Shown: positions 8,561-17,909 of the stretch, piece by piece
How positions within the stretch are numbered: the stretch's first letter is position 1
Layout: every line of letters starts with the position of its first letter
NCBI GenBank assembly: GCA_965204215.1
Contig: CBDBDZ010000013.1
Location: 992,001-1,056,000, forward strand
DNA: 64,000 nucleotides
Source: CBDBDZ01 sp965204215
GTDB lineage: Bacteria; Pseudomonadota; Gammaproteobacteria; Pseudomonadales; GM7GCV1
Direction: 5' to 3'
Notes under the pieces: generated by a model
The model's database searches: none
What the model was told of the DNA's origin: nothing
What the model saw: only the letters and a program-made list of their open reading frames with translations
Program-made: the position numbers and the translations under genes

Positions 8561-9127
8561 TTATAGTGATTGAGTATTGAATATGAGGATATTGTTTTCA
8601 AAAATGAAAATAAAAGTAGCTTTTGGTGCGTTATCAGGATAGCTAACATCAACATTTTGATAGACAAAGAAAAAGATCATCCATTTTTTCAAATTCCAGG
8701 CGCAAGCAGCCATCAGTAAATTGATTGAATCGCCCTCACTGCCTTTAAGCCAGTTCCTTGATAATCGATAATCGTGTTTGAGGTGCCCAATAATAGGTTC
8801 AATCGCTGCACGTTGCCGACATAATATTCGCTTCTTTTGGGATTGATACGGCGTATCTCGTTTCAGCTTTTTATTGGGTAATAACACCTCAACATCAACA
8901 TGCTTGCTTGCACCTCGATAACCACGGTCAAGCACAGCTAGTTCTATTGTTGTTTGCCGATGCTCATGAGCAGATTCTAAAGCTGCTTTCAAATTCTTTG
9001 AGTCATGTTCATTTTCATCATGGCTGGCTACGCCAACAATGACCTGACTTTTCTGTGTGGCTACAATTGATGCTTTACGTCCATACTCATAGGGCTTATG
9101 GTCTTTGCCTTTGCCGACACAAAAAGT
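8561..9127 (-). pseudogene. IS5-family transposase remnant
   Basis: The minus strand keeps the C-terminal half of an IS5-type DDE transposase: VASHDENEHDSKN, LAVLDRGYRG (second catalytic Asp) and AAIEPIIGHLKHDYRLSRNW (the catalytic Glu region), then LMAACAWNLKKWM. The frame runs back to a TAG at 9128-9130, where homology stops; the N-terminal half with the first Asp is missing. I could not find a clear terminal repeat pair. It marks the left edge of the accessory island, 35 bp after the mauG-like gene. Confidence 0.75.
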
Positions 9128-9134
9128 CTAAAAT

Positions 9135-9162
9135 TTGCTTTTATCAGTTTTTTTGTTAAAAT
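9135..9162 (+). promoter_or_regulatory. promoter of the structured leader and PemK-like gene
   Basis: TTGCTT (9135-9140) and TAAAAT (9157-9162) are 16 bp apart. Transcription would start at about 9169, right in front of the two hairpins, leaving a leader of about 65 nt before the ATG at 9235. Confidence 0.55.
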
Positions 9163-9168
9163 GTATGC

Positions 9169-9234
9169 ACCATCGCCGTTAGGCGTCAACACCCCCTACT
9201 TCGGTAGGGGGAGCGTAAATTAGGAAATCATTAT
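9169..9234 (+). promoter_or_regulatory. structured 5' leader RNA with two hairpins
   Basis: Two back-to-back perfect hairpins lie just after the predicted start. Hairpin 1 is CGCC-GTTA-GGCG (9174-9185). Hairpin 2 is CCCCCTAC-TTCG-GTAGGGGG (9192-9211), an 8-bp GC-rich stem capped by the very stable UUCG tetraloop. A TAGGA ribosome binding site (9221-9225) and the toxin ATG follow. No U-tract follows hairpin 2, so it is not a classical terminator, though it could attenuate expression. It may be a cis-acting regulator or an RNA antitoxin-like element; both are inference. Confidence 0.5.
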
Positions 9235-9627
9235 ATGTACTTTAAAGATTTTGACAATTGGAACAAAGTCAAAAAAAATATCGAAAAAGAAAAACCAAAA
9301 ATCCACATTCGTATTGGTGAGATTCGTTGGGCTTCTATTGGTGTAAATATTGGAAGTGAAATTGATGGTAAAGGTGCATCGTTCACAAGACCAGTTTTGA
9401 TACTTAATGTTATTGGTAAAAATCTAGCTTTAGTCATTCCAATGTCTACAAAGATCAAAGATATTGCTGGCTACCATACATTTCAATGGAAAAATAAAGA
9501 TATTTCGCTTTGTATTCATCAAATAAAAATTATCTCTCAAAAACGAATTTTTACTCGGTATGGGCATATATCAGATAAGCGGCTAGCAGAGGTAAAGAAA
9601 GTAGTTAAACAATTTCATAAACTATAG
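9235..9627 (+). CDS. PemK/MazF-like toxin, no adjacent protein antitoxin
   Basis: A 130-residue protein with the PemK/MazF hallmarks: an N-terminal helix (FDNWNKVKKNIEKEK), then IRIGEIRWASIGVNIGSE, a FTRPVLIL strand, a LALVIPMST segment and a C-terminal helix (DKRLAEVKKVVKQF). Known relatives are mRNA-cleaving endoribonucleases. No antitoxin-sized ORF overlaps it on either side; instead it is preceded by a promoter and two strong hairpins. Downstream lies the 3' end of a convergent KAP NTPase pseudogene. Function as a toxin is inferred from the fold. Confidence 0.75.
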   Translation: MYFKDFDNWNKVKKNIEKEKPKIHIRIGEIRWASIGVNIGSEIDGKGASFTRPVLILNVIGKNLALVIPMSTKIKDIAGYHTFQWKNKDISLCIHQIKIISQKRIFTRYGHISDKRLAEVKKVVKQFHKL

Positions 9628-9840
9628 TTGAAATTTAATTGATTTGAATACAGCATTAAAGACTAAATTATAAAGAGTTAATCCAACATACTCTTAATCC
9701 TCATTACCATATCTATTATTTTCATGCTGTAATTGATCATCGAAGTTGTCTAGAAACAAATCTATTAGCCAGTAATTATCTTTATAAGCTTTCAATTTTT
9801 CAGACCGACCTTTTTCCAATCTAATTTTTATATCTAAAAT

Positions 9841-11121
9841 CACTGCTGTCCCACAAATTTCATGAGAAAGCTATCTGTACTTGAGGATTATACGGCATAG
9901 GGTCGGGAGGTTCATTTTTTAACAGTTTCCAAAGGTCTCTACGCTCAAATAAATTGATTTGAAATATCCTAATAATCTGTTGAATACTCAAATCTAATTT
10001 TCCAGAGAATTTAAGGTAAGCCACGATAAGATAAGTACACATAGCTATCCAAATTTGAGTCAACACAGCATTCTTTGAAGTGCCAATAAACGATTTTATT
10101 TTAAGGTTTTGTTTAATGCATTTGAAAAACAATTCAATTTGCCAACGAGCTTTGTAAATATCAGCAATAGTTTTTGGAGCAAGCTTTAGATGGTTGGTTA
10201 AAAAGAAATAATGCTTTTTCGTTTCTTTATCATAGTACCCCACACGTCGAAGTTTGCCTTGATATTCGCTACCTTTTTTGCTGGTTAAACTAATAATTTG
10301 GTCGGAGGTGATTCCTTGAGCTTTGTTTACTTTTCGACGTTCTTTGACACGATAGCAGGTATTCTTTTTTATTCGAGTCACAAAGTAAATTCCTTTAGTA
10401 TTGAGTAAGTTATACCAACTGTAATCAGTATATCCTCGGTCTATAGCTACAATTGAACCTTTATCAAGTTTAAGAGTGCGAGCAGCCGTTACATCGTGTT
10501 TCTTGCCTTGCGTTACCGTCATAAACGTAGGCAAAAAACCATCGTGGTCAATTCCTACATGTAACTTTATAGCTCCTTTTGCACGGCGGAACGTCGCCCA
10601 AGGAAACACTGATAAACATAAATCAATGGTAGAGGAATCAAATGAATATAATTTATTTTTGAACTTGAATCCATGTCGTGGTGCTAATTGTTTACAGCGA
10701 GATAATAATTTATAAAACAAGTCTTCATAAAGTTGATAAGGTTGTTTTTTATTAACTCGTGCTAGTGACGAACGGCTTACTTCACCCATACCCAAATGGT
10801 AGCTTTTAGAGCTTTGTCTTGATAAATTATCGACAATATCTCGTAGACTACAACGTCCTGTAAGTTGTGCAAAACTTAACGATGCGAACTGTGACCAACG
10901 AGACATTTTTCTCAATGATTGACCTTCATGATGGGTTTTTGCAAGTGTTTCAAATTCATGTCTCGAAACCAGTTTCAGTAATTGTGAAAATACAGTATTA
11001 TGATGACTCAAAGCTATTCTCTTGTTGATTTATAAAGTGTTTTTTTGCAACTCTATTTTATCAAATTAATGAGAGATACGCTTTGTTTTATTAACGCCTA
11101 CTCAATTGTGGGACAGCAGTG
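9841..11121 (-). mobile_element. IS4-family element, copy 1 (intact)
   Basis: A 1281-bp insertion sequence with 16-bp perfect inverted ends (CACTGCTGTCCCACAA) and a 9-bp target duplication ATCTAAAAT at 9832-9840 and 11122-11130. It interrupts the 3' end of the KAP NTPase gene. A second copy at 16775-19273 encodes an identical protein wherever the two can be compared. Confidence 0.93.
9860..11011 (-). CDS. IS4-family DDE transposase
   Basis: A 383-residue DDE transposase. Visible catalytic blocks are LYSFDSSTIDLCLSVF (first Asp), GSIVAIDRGYTDY (second Asp) and the IS4 signature YKARWQIELFFKCIKQNLK (Y-x2-R-x3-E-x6-K). The start is a TTG (11009-11011) behind an AAGAG ribosome binding site; no ATG lies in a better place. 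The gene fills the IS and looks complete, so this copy may be active. Confidence 0.92.
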   Translation of the reverse strand: MSHHNTVFSQLLKLVSRHEFETLAKTHHEGQSLRKMSRWSQFASLSFAQLTGRCSLRDIVDNLSRQSSKSYHLGMGEVSRSSLARVNKKQPYQLYEDLFYKLLSRCKQLAPRHGFKFKNKLYSFDSSTIDLCLSVFPWATFRRAKGAIKLHVGIDHDGFLPTFMTVTQGKKHDVTAARTLKLDKGSIVAIDRGYTDYSWYNLLNTKGIYFVTRIKKNTCYRVKERRKVNKAQGITSDQIISLTSKKGSEYQGKLRRVGYYDKETKKHYFFLTNHLKLAPKTIADIYKARWQIELFFKCIKQNLKIKSFIGTSKNAVLTQIWIAMCTYLIVAYLKFSGKLDLSIQQIIRIFQINLFERRDLWKLLKNEPPDPMPYNPQVQIAFS

Positions 11122-12333
11122 ATCTAAAATATCATTTTCTGATACAAAACTCTTTAGAGCTTTATAACCAAAGGTTTTTATTTTTCGGTAGTTATAACCA
11201 GAGCTTGAATGAGTAGTGTTTATTAGTTTATCCAAGAAAAGTAATAAACTTTCATCGCCAGCAATTACTTCATTGATAAATTTTTGCCACGACCCTTCCG
11301 TATCCCAATCTTTCCACCTATATAAGATATGAAGCAACTTTTCATTATTTAATAATTTGTTAACTTCAAAATTTTTAGCTTTTTCTATACATAATTGCTG
11401 AAGCTCTACTTCTTTACCCTTAGGTAAAAAATTTCTGTATTCATCCCATTCTTTATCTGGAGTATCTAAACTTACTCTAAAAAATAGACCACTTATTCCA
11501 GTTGATGCTTCCATTGCCTCTTTAATAATTTGAAAATTTTCATGCTTATCTTCATTTCTAATCAATAATTGTCTAATAACTCTCATCGCATCCATATGAG
11601 AGCCAAAATTAAACATGCCATCTGCTTTACCTATTACCTCATCTAAAACATTGAAAATCGCTAGTATTATGTTCTTAGTCTTACTCTTTGATACTCGGTC
11701 ATTATCTTCGGTTATATCTTGAAATGCTTGTAGAAAAACCTGAAACCTGCCTTCATGGTCAAGTAATTTCAGCTCTCTTTCTAAGAGTTCTACAAGGACA
11801 GAGTGGCTAATAAATCTTGTGATTTCATGCTGGCTAACACCTCCATCGTCACCTCTCGGTGTCAAACGAAAATAAGTGTCAAAATGATTTGGGGTACAAA
11901 CTCGAAGATCTGACGACCAGGAGGATATTAAATCAGAATGATACCCCATATTAGAGTAAAGCCCATTGATCATTGGGAAGAGAGTCTTCAATAATTTTAA
12001 AGTTAACTCTGGGTTTGTAGATGCACTTTCAAGTACTTCATCAATAACTTTTTTTCTGCTTGCTTTATCATCTTGAGATTCAGAATATGGTTGCTCTGTC
12101 AACAATTCTTTATTGCTAGCTGCAAACTGATATAGCTTTGGATCAAATATTCTCAAAGCCTCAATTGCAAAAAAATCAACTGTATTTACTTCCATTGTAT
12201 CTTCGTTAAACAATAGAGTAATATTGAAATTTAGGCTATTCATAAACCTTTTTACATCTCGAATATTTTTGAAATACTCTTTAAATCCTGAATGATAAAT
12301 TTCACTCCAATACTCATTTTCTTTACCTAAATA

Positions 12334-13444
12334 TTAACTTAGCCTGAATAATTCGTAATATTATGTTATAATTATGGGATGAAAAATACTGATTTAAGAA
12401 GCCTAAGTCACGATTCCCGTCAAGAGTTACGCAAAGTGTGTATCCGTTTGTATAAACGAGGTCAAAAGAAAAACGCCATTGCTCTTGAGTTAGGGTTGCG
12501 TTACCCAACTGTTGTGGAATGGATTAATGACTATAGCCGTACAGGTAAACTGACAACTGTTGAGAAACGTAAAGGTCGGGCTATAGGCAAAGGTCGGAGT
12601 TTATCGCCCGAACAAGAACTATCCATACAACGAATGATTGTGGATAAAACGCCCGATCAGTTGAAATTAGATTTTGCACTTTGGTCAGTCAAGGCGGTAC
12701 AGCAATTAATTGAAGAACAATTTGCGTGCAAATTGGCGACACGAACAGTGTGCCGATATTTATCACGCTGGGGGTTCACTCCCCAACGACCTATAAAACG
12801 AAGTTACGAGCAACAACCAGAAGCAGTCAAGCAATGGCTTGATAAAACCTATCCTGTCGTACATCAACGCGCTCAAGATGAAGATGCAGAGATTCATTGG
12901 GGTGATGAAACAGGTGTCTCAAGTCAGGAGCATTACCCTCGTGGTTATGCGCCCAAAGGTAAAACACCTGTATTAACACTATCTCATGCTAAACGAGAAC
13001 GGGTGAATATGATTTCTAGTATCACCAATCAGGGCAAGGTTCAATTTATGATTTATGATGATAAGTTTACAGCCCAAGTATTCATAAAATTCTTGAAGCA
13101 ATTAATAAAACAATCGTCGAACAAGGTATTTCTCATTGTTGATAATTTACGTGTTCATCACGCTAAATTAGTCTCGGAATGGTTAAAAGGTCATACTGAA
13201 AAAATTGAAGTGTTTTATTTACCAAGCTATTCACCAGAACTTAATCCTGATGAATATCTTAACTGTGATTTGAAGCGTTCAATGGGGGCGGATAAACCTA
13301 CTCGAAAGAAAGGAGATATTGCTAAAAAACTCAATAAGCATATGTCTATGATTCAAGAAAAGCCTGAAAGAGTCAAGTCATATTTCAAGCATAGAAAGAT
13401 TGCTTATGCCGCATAATTATTACGAATTATTATGGCAAGGTTAA
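12334..13444 (+). mobile_element. IS630-family element, copy A
   Basis: A 1111-bp element with inverted ends beginning TTAACTTAGCC and TTAACCTTGCC, sharing an inner ATAATTCGTAAT block. The TA target is duplicated at 12332-12333 and 13445-13446, as for all IS630/Tc1-type elements. Taking it out restores the reading frame of the KAP NTPase exactly, which fixes both ends. Confidence 0.9.
12379..13416 (+). CDS. IS630-family transposase A
   Basis: A 345-residue single-ORF IS630 transposase. It has an N-terminal helix-turn-helix (KKNAIALELGLRYPTVVEWI) and a DDE domain with IHWGDETGVSS, KVFLIVDNLRVHH and LPSYSPELNPDEYLN. It is similar to, but clearly diverged from, transposase B at 14968-16008. It appears complete. 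Confidence 0.93.
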   Translation: MKNTDLRSLSHDSRQELRKVCIRLYKRGQKKNAIALELGLRYPTVVEWINDYSRTGKLTTVEKRKGRAIGKGRSLSPEQELSIQRMIVDKTPDQLKLDFALWSVKAVQQLIEEQFACKLATRTVCRYLSRWGFTPQRPIKRSYEQQPEAVKQWLDKTYPVVHQRAQDEDAEIHWGDETGVSSQEHYPRGYAPKGKTPVLTLSHAKRERVNMISSITNQGKVQFMIYDDKFTAQVFIKFLKQLIKQSSNKVFLIVDNLRVHHAKLVSEWLKGHTEKIEVFYLPSYSPELNPDEYLNCDLKRSMGADKPTRKKGDIAKKLNKHMSMIQEKPERVKSYFKHRKIAYAA

Positions 13445-14419
13445 TACTTATTAGCTGACTCTGGTAATTTATTACTTAATGTTTCATTTAAATTTTTAAT
13501 TAAGTAATCTAATATTCGTGTAGAGCCGATATTAGGAACATTAAACGGAACTTGTATAATTTTATCCAAATACTCGTTGCCATCTATACCTATTTGCTCC
13601 TGTAAATTTTTCTCAACAATTTCCCTATCCATTGAGAGCAGATAAATAGCTTTTGGAAAATCTGCATTGGCTTTAACTAACCTAAATATCTGTCTCATTT
13701 CAGACTGATTTAACCGATCAATATCATCAATAACAATAATAAGATTTGTATTCCTTTTATTTAACTCTTCTCTAATCTCTAACTTTAATTCATATATTGA
13801 TTTAATCTCATCTTCAAATTTACTTTCATAAAGATTAGCCAGCTTTTCTGTTATATGCTTACTAAAGGATAAACCTATGACAAATAATGATCCAATCAAC
13901 AAGCATATTTGAAAATAAAAACTTTCAGATATTAATCCAGATAATGGAACACCTAAAAAACCTAAAGCTAGTAAAGTAAAACTGACAAGCTCAGCCAGAC
14001 TTTTTTTAGCTGGAATTACGGCTAATTTTTTAGAATAATTTCTAAACTTCTTCGCAAGCTCTTTATTCTTATTATTTTTTGATGTTAGTTGGATAGCTAA
14101 TTCATTAAAAAATTGCTGGGTGATACTTCCATCCTCAGAAAGTACCATGGATTAAAATTGATTATTAATGGTTTTTGCTCTGGTTTGTTTAGTATAAATT
14201 CTTTTGCTAAATTAATAATTGAAGTTTTACCAGACCCCCATTTGCCAAAAAGACCTACAACTAAACTTTCTTTTCCGTCCCACTCAGATATGGATTTACC
14301 AAGGTGAAATGAAAAATTTTTCCTACCCAAAAAATCTTCCGTATTATTTTCAATAGCCTTGTCATTTATAAACATAACAACTCGATTCTAACAAATTAAA
14401 AAACGCACATTCAACTCAT

Positions 14420-14905
14420 TGTCTAGGTTCAGTACATGTGAGACAAAAGCATAGAAATTAAGCTGCCTGTGTAATTTTCAGATAATACTCCATTGGAGTA
14501 TCTAATCCAACCTTTTCGTGTGGTCTATAAGTGTTATAGTAACTTTCATAATCATCTAAGGCTTGATTCATCAATCTAACACTTAAACTCCCTTCATAAA
14601 AGGGATAAAACTCATAACGTGTTGTACCATTAGCCCGTTCAACACAGCCGTTTAAATCAGGACGCTTAGGTGGTAATACCCAAAGTTTGATACCGAGTTC
14701 ACGACAGTATTCTTCAAATTCAGCTATAAATTCGCTACCACCATCCACTTGTATGGACTCAATAGTGAATGGGGCTTGTTGTTTTAAATACATGAGAAAG
14801 AGCTTAGCATTATGACTGGTTGCGGTACTGTAACAACGTAAGAATGTCATACCTGTTATCGGGCAGGTAGCTTTGAATTCAGAAGTGGACCCCATCGGTT
14901 AGACA
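14420..14905 (-). pseudogene. IS481-type element remnant, chimeric at one end
   Basis: The stretch 14420-14880 matches the 3' part of the intact IS481 at 17910-19123, including its terminal TGTCTAGGTTCAG, but with several base differences. It encodes the transposase C-terminal half (QVDGGSEF and NGCVERANGTTRYEF; minus strand, 14895 to 14458). At a GAATTC (14875-14880) the match ends, and a different end, TGTCTAACCGATGGGG read from 14905, is joined on. The first catalytic Asp and the HTH are missing, so it is dead. Confidence 0.78.
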
Positions 14906-14921
14906 GGATTTTTGAAATTTA

Positions 14922-16036
14922 TTAACCATGCATGAATATATCATAATTTTATGTTATAATACTAGTCATGAAACAAGTAGATTTAAGAACCCTTAGCCCC
15001 GAGTCTCGACTAGAATTGAAAAAAATTTGTCTTCGCCTTTACAAGAAGGGAGACCGTACAAAAAAAGCCATAGCCGAAGAGCTTGGTCTTCGCTATATCA
15101 CGGTATCAGAATGGCTACGTGAATATAAAGCATCAGGCGAAAAGCTCACCAAAGAAAAACCACGAGGACGCCCATTGGGAGTGGGACGGGACTTAACACC
15201 GGAGCAAGAAAAACATATTCAGAAGTTGATTATTGATAAGACACCAGACCAGTTAAAGTTGGATTTTGCACTGTGGTCAATCAAAGCAGTTCAACAATTG
15301 ATTGATGATGAATTTTCAATTGATTTAGCCTATCGAACTGTCTGTCTTTACCTTAATCGTTGGGGTTTTACCCCCCAGCGTCCAGTCAAACGTAGTTATG
15401 AACAGCAACCTGCTCAAGTTCAACAGTGGCTTGATGAAGATTATCCTGCAATTCACCAACGCGCCCAGGATGAAGATGCAGAAATTCACTGGGGTGATGA
15501 AACAGGTATTTCGAGTCAAGAGCATTATCCTCGCGGTTATGCTCCTAAAGGGCAAACACCAGTTTTAGTATTATCTCAGGCTAAGCGTGAACGAGTTAAC
15601 ATGGTGTCAACCATTACTAATCAAGGAAAACTTCATTTTATGGTCTATGACGATAAGTTCACGGCTCAGGTCTTCATCAAATTTTTGAAACAATTAATAA
15701 AGCAATCATCTAAAAAGGTTTTTTTGATTGTTGATAACTTACGCGTACATCATGCTAAATTGGTTCAAGAATGGTTAGCAGGTAATACTGAAAAAATTGA
15801 GGTCTTCTATCTGCCTAGCTATTCCCCTGAACTTAACCCCGATGAGTATCTCAATTGTGATTTAAAGCGCTCAATGGGTGCTGATAAACCGACTCGAAAG
15901 AAAGGGGATATTGCTAAAAAATTAGATAAGCATATGAATCTGCTACAACAGCAACCCGAAAGAATTCAATCTTATTTCAAGCATCAGAAAATTAAATATG
16001 CAGCTTAATAATTTCGAATATTTAATGCAGAGTTAA
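14922..16036 (+). mobile_element. IS630-family element, copy B
   Basis: An 1115-bp element with ends TTAACCATGCATGAATAT and TTAACTCTGCATTAAATAT (inverted) and a duplicated TA at 14920-14921 and 16037-16038. It lies directly in front of the HAD-hydrolase remnant of the cassette array. The flanking DNA on its left is IS debris, so it landed in an already rearranged site. Confidence 0.88.
14968..16008 (+). CDS. IS630-family transposase B
   Basis: A 346-residue transposase with an N-terminal HTH (KKAIAEELGLRYITVSEWL) and DDE blocks IHWGDETGISS, KVFLIVDNLRVHH and LPSYSPELNPDEYLN. Only the second half is near-identical to transposase A, so the two elements are related but distinct. It appears complete. 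Confidence 0.93.
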   Translation: MKQVDLRTLSPESRLELKKICLRLYKKGDRTKKAIAEELGLRYITVSEWLREYKASGEKLTKEKPRGRPLGVGRDLTPEQEKHIQKLIIDKTPDQLKLDFALWSIKAVQQLIDDEFSIDLAYRTVCLYLNRWGFTPQRPVKRSYEQQPAQVQQWLDEDYPAIHQRAQDEDAEIHWGDETGISSQEHYPRGYAPKGQTPVLVLSQAKRERVNMVSTITNQGKLHFMVYDDKFTAQVFIKFLKQLIKQSSKKVFLIVDNLRVHHAKLVQEWLAGNTEKIEVFYLPSYSPELNPDEYLNCDLKRSMGADKPTRKKGDIAKKLDKHMNLLQQQPERIQSYFKHQKIKYAA

Positions 16037-16041
16037 TATGT

Positions 16042-16374
16042 TTGGCCACAAATGCTCAAGACTCCAATGAATCTGAAATTCGTAAAGTGCTAAGTAAAGT
16101 TGGCTTAGAAAAATATTTTTCTCATATATTTTGTTACTCGAATATGGCTTGTAAGAAATCTGATCCTAGTTATTTTTCAAAGGTGCTAAGCAAATTAGAA
16201 TTATCTGCTTCATCAGTTGTAATGGTCGGGGACTCATTAGAAAAAGATATTCTACCTGCAGGTGCAGCTGGTATATATGGAGTGTTGTATAATCCAGTAG
16301 GTAAAGAGGTTGATAGTGCTAAATATACTAGCGTCAGAAGCATGGCTGACATATGTCGTATAACAAGACAATGA
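16042..16374 (+). pseudogene. HAD-family hydrolase, C-terminal fragment
   Basis: The fragment begins at motif II of a HAD phosphatase (LATNAQ), then shows the motif III lysine in CKKSDPSYF and motif IV in SVVMVGDSLEKDI with the conserved acidic residues. The N-terminal part with the nucleophilic Asp motif DxDx is absent. The frame is closed by a TGA just upstream, in DNA next to IS630 copy B. The last residues lie inside the first attC site, as expected for a cassette gene. It is the first recognisable, now inactive, cassette of the array. Confidence 0.75.
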
Positions 16375-16498
16375 AGTACGCTCCAACCACTAGCGTGGTT
16401 TCCGCCGGACATTTCCCTGCGGCCCGCGAAATATGTGTCATTTCATTCTCACATATTTCACGTTCCTCCGTGAAATGCCGCTTATTGTAACGTTAGCT
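16358..16498 (+). repeat. attC site 1
   Basis: R'' GTATAAC (16358-16364) and R' GTTAGCT (16492-16498). Inside, TAAC..ACAAT pairs with ATTGT..GTTA near the ends, CGGACATTTC pairs with GAAATGCCG, and GAAATATGTG...CACATATTTC forms a central hairpin. At 141 bp it is of the long type, like site 7. Confidence 0.8.
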
Positions 16499-17909
16499 GT
16501 TTAAAATACTTCTAGATTATCTAGCTCTCATAATAAATTTGATTAATAATGAACTGTAGAATATGTAATATTGAAAATACTGGTTGGGAGGATACTCCCA
16601 GTGATTTATGTTATGACTGTCATATAAAATACGCATTAAGTGAAAAAGAATACGAAAAACAAGTGTCAGCTGGTATAGCCAATACATTTAAATTCAAGAC
16701 AATCATTTTTTTAATCTTAGGATTAATAATACCCTTATGGATTATCACTCTACCTCTTTTTTGGTATTTGGCATCACTGCTGTCCCACAAATTTCATGAG
16801 AAAGCTATCTGTACTTGAGGATTATACGGCATAGGGTCGGGAGGTTCATTTTTTAACAGTTTCCAAAGGTCTCTACGCTCAAATAAATTGATTTGAAATA
16901 TCCTAATAATCTGTTGAATACTCAAATCTAATTTTCCAGAGAATTTAAGGTAAGCCACGATAAGATAAGTACACATAGCTATCCAAATTTGAGTCAACAC
17001 AGCATTCTTTGAAGTGCCAATAAACGATTTTATTTTAAGGTTTTGTTTAATGCATTTGAAAAACAATTCAATTTGCCAACGAGCTTTGTAAATATCAGCA
17101 ATAGTTTTTGGAGCAAGCTTTAGATGGTTGGTTAAAAAGAAATAATGCTTTTTCGTTTCTTTATCATAGTACCCCACACGTCGAAGTTTGCCTTGATATT
17201 CGCTACCTTTTTTGCTGGTTAAACTAATAATTTGGTCGGAGGTGATTCCTTGAGCTTTGTTTACTTTTCGACGTTCTTTGACACGATAGCAGGTATTCTT
17301 TTTTATTCGAGTCACAAAGTAAATTCCTTTAGTATTGAGTAAGTTATACCAACTGTAATCAGTATATCCTCGGTCTATAGCTACAATTGAACCTTTATCA
17401 AGTTTAAGAGTGCGAGCAGCCGTTACATCGTGTTTCTTGCCTTGCGTTACCGTCATAAACGTAGGCAAAAAACCATCGTGGTCAATTCCTACATGTAACT
17501 TTATAGCTCCTTTTGCACGGCGGAACGTCGCCCAAGGAAACACTGATAAACATAAATCAATGGTAGAGGAATCAAATGAATATAATTTATTTTTGAACTT
17601 GAATCCATGTCGTGGTGCTAATTGTTTACAGCGAGATAATAATTTATAAAACAAGTCTTCATAAAGTTGATAAGGTTGTTTTTTATTAACTCGTGCTAGT
17701 GACGAACGGCTTACTTCACCCATACCCAAATGGTAGCTTTTAGAGCTTTGTCTTGATAAATTATCGACAATATCTCGTAGACTACAACGTCCTGTAAGTT
17801 GTGCAAAACTTAACGATGCGAACTGTGACCAACGAGACATTTTTCTCAATGATTGACCTTCATGATGGGTTTTTGCAAGTGTTTCAAATTCATGTCTCGA
17901 AACCAGTTT

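Larger units (their letters stand above)
9694..14375 (-). pseudogene. KAP-family P-loop NTPase, broken by a frameshift and two insertions
   Basis: When rebuilt, this is a membrane-associated KAP NTPase of roughly 765 residues. The N-terminal piece (from 14375) has Walker A GKWGSGKT at residues 44-51 and INFNPWYF. A one-base loss near 14137 (a T run) shifts the frame to SEDGSITQQFFNEL. Next come two membrane segments inside the NTPase domain and Walker B LIIVIDDIDRL. An IS630 (12334-13444, TA duplicated) then interrupts it; removing the IS rejoins SANKY to LGKENEYW in frame, followed by FKNIRDVKRFMNSL. An IS4 (9841-11121, 9-bp duplication) splits the end; removal gives NDILDIKIRLEKGRSEK and a stop at 9694-9696. 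KAP NTPases often sit in defence or plasmid contexts; its role here is unknown. Confidence 0.82.

Noticed and set aside
9178..9184. GTTAGGC in the toxin leader as a possible attC core
   Set aside because: It fits GTTRRRY but is better explained as loop and stem of hairpin 1, and no matching GCCTAAC closes a cassette after the toxin gene.
10476..10715. Plus-strand ORF repeated at 17410-17649
   Set aside because: It is repeated only because it lies inside both IS4 copies, opposite to the transposase frame.
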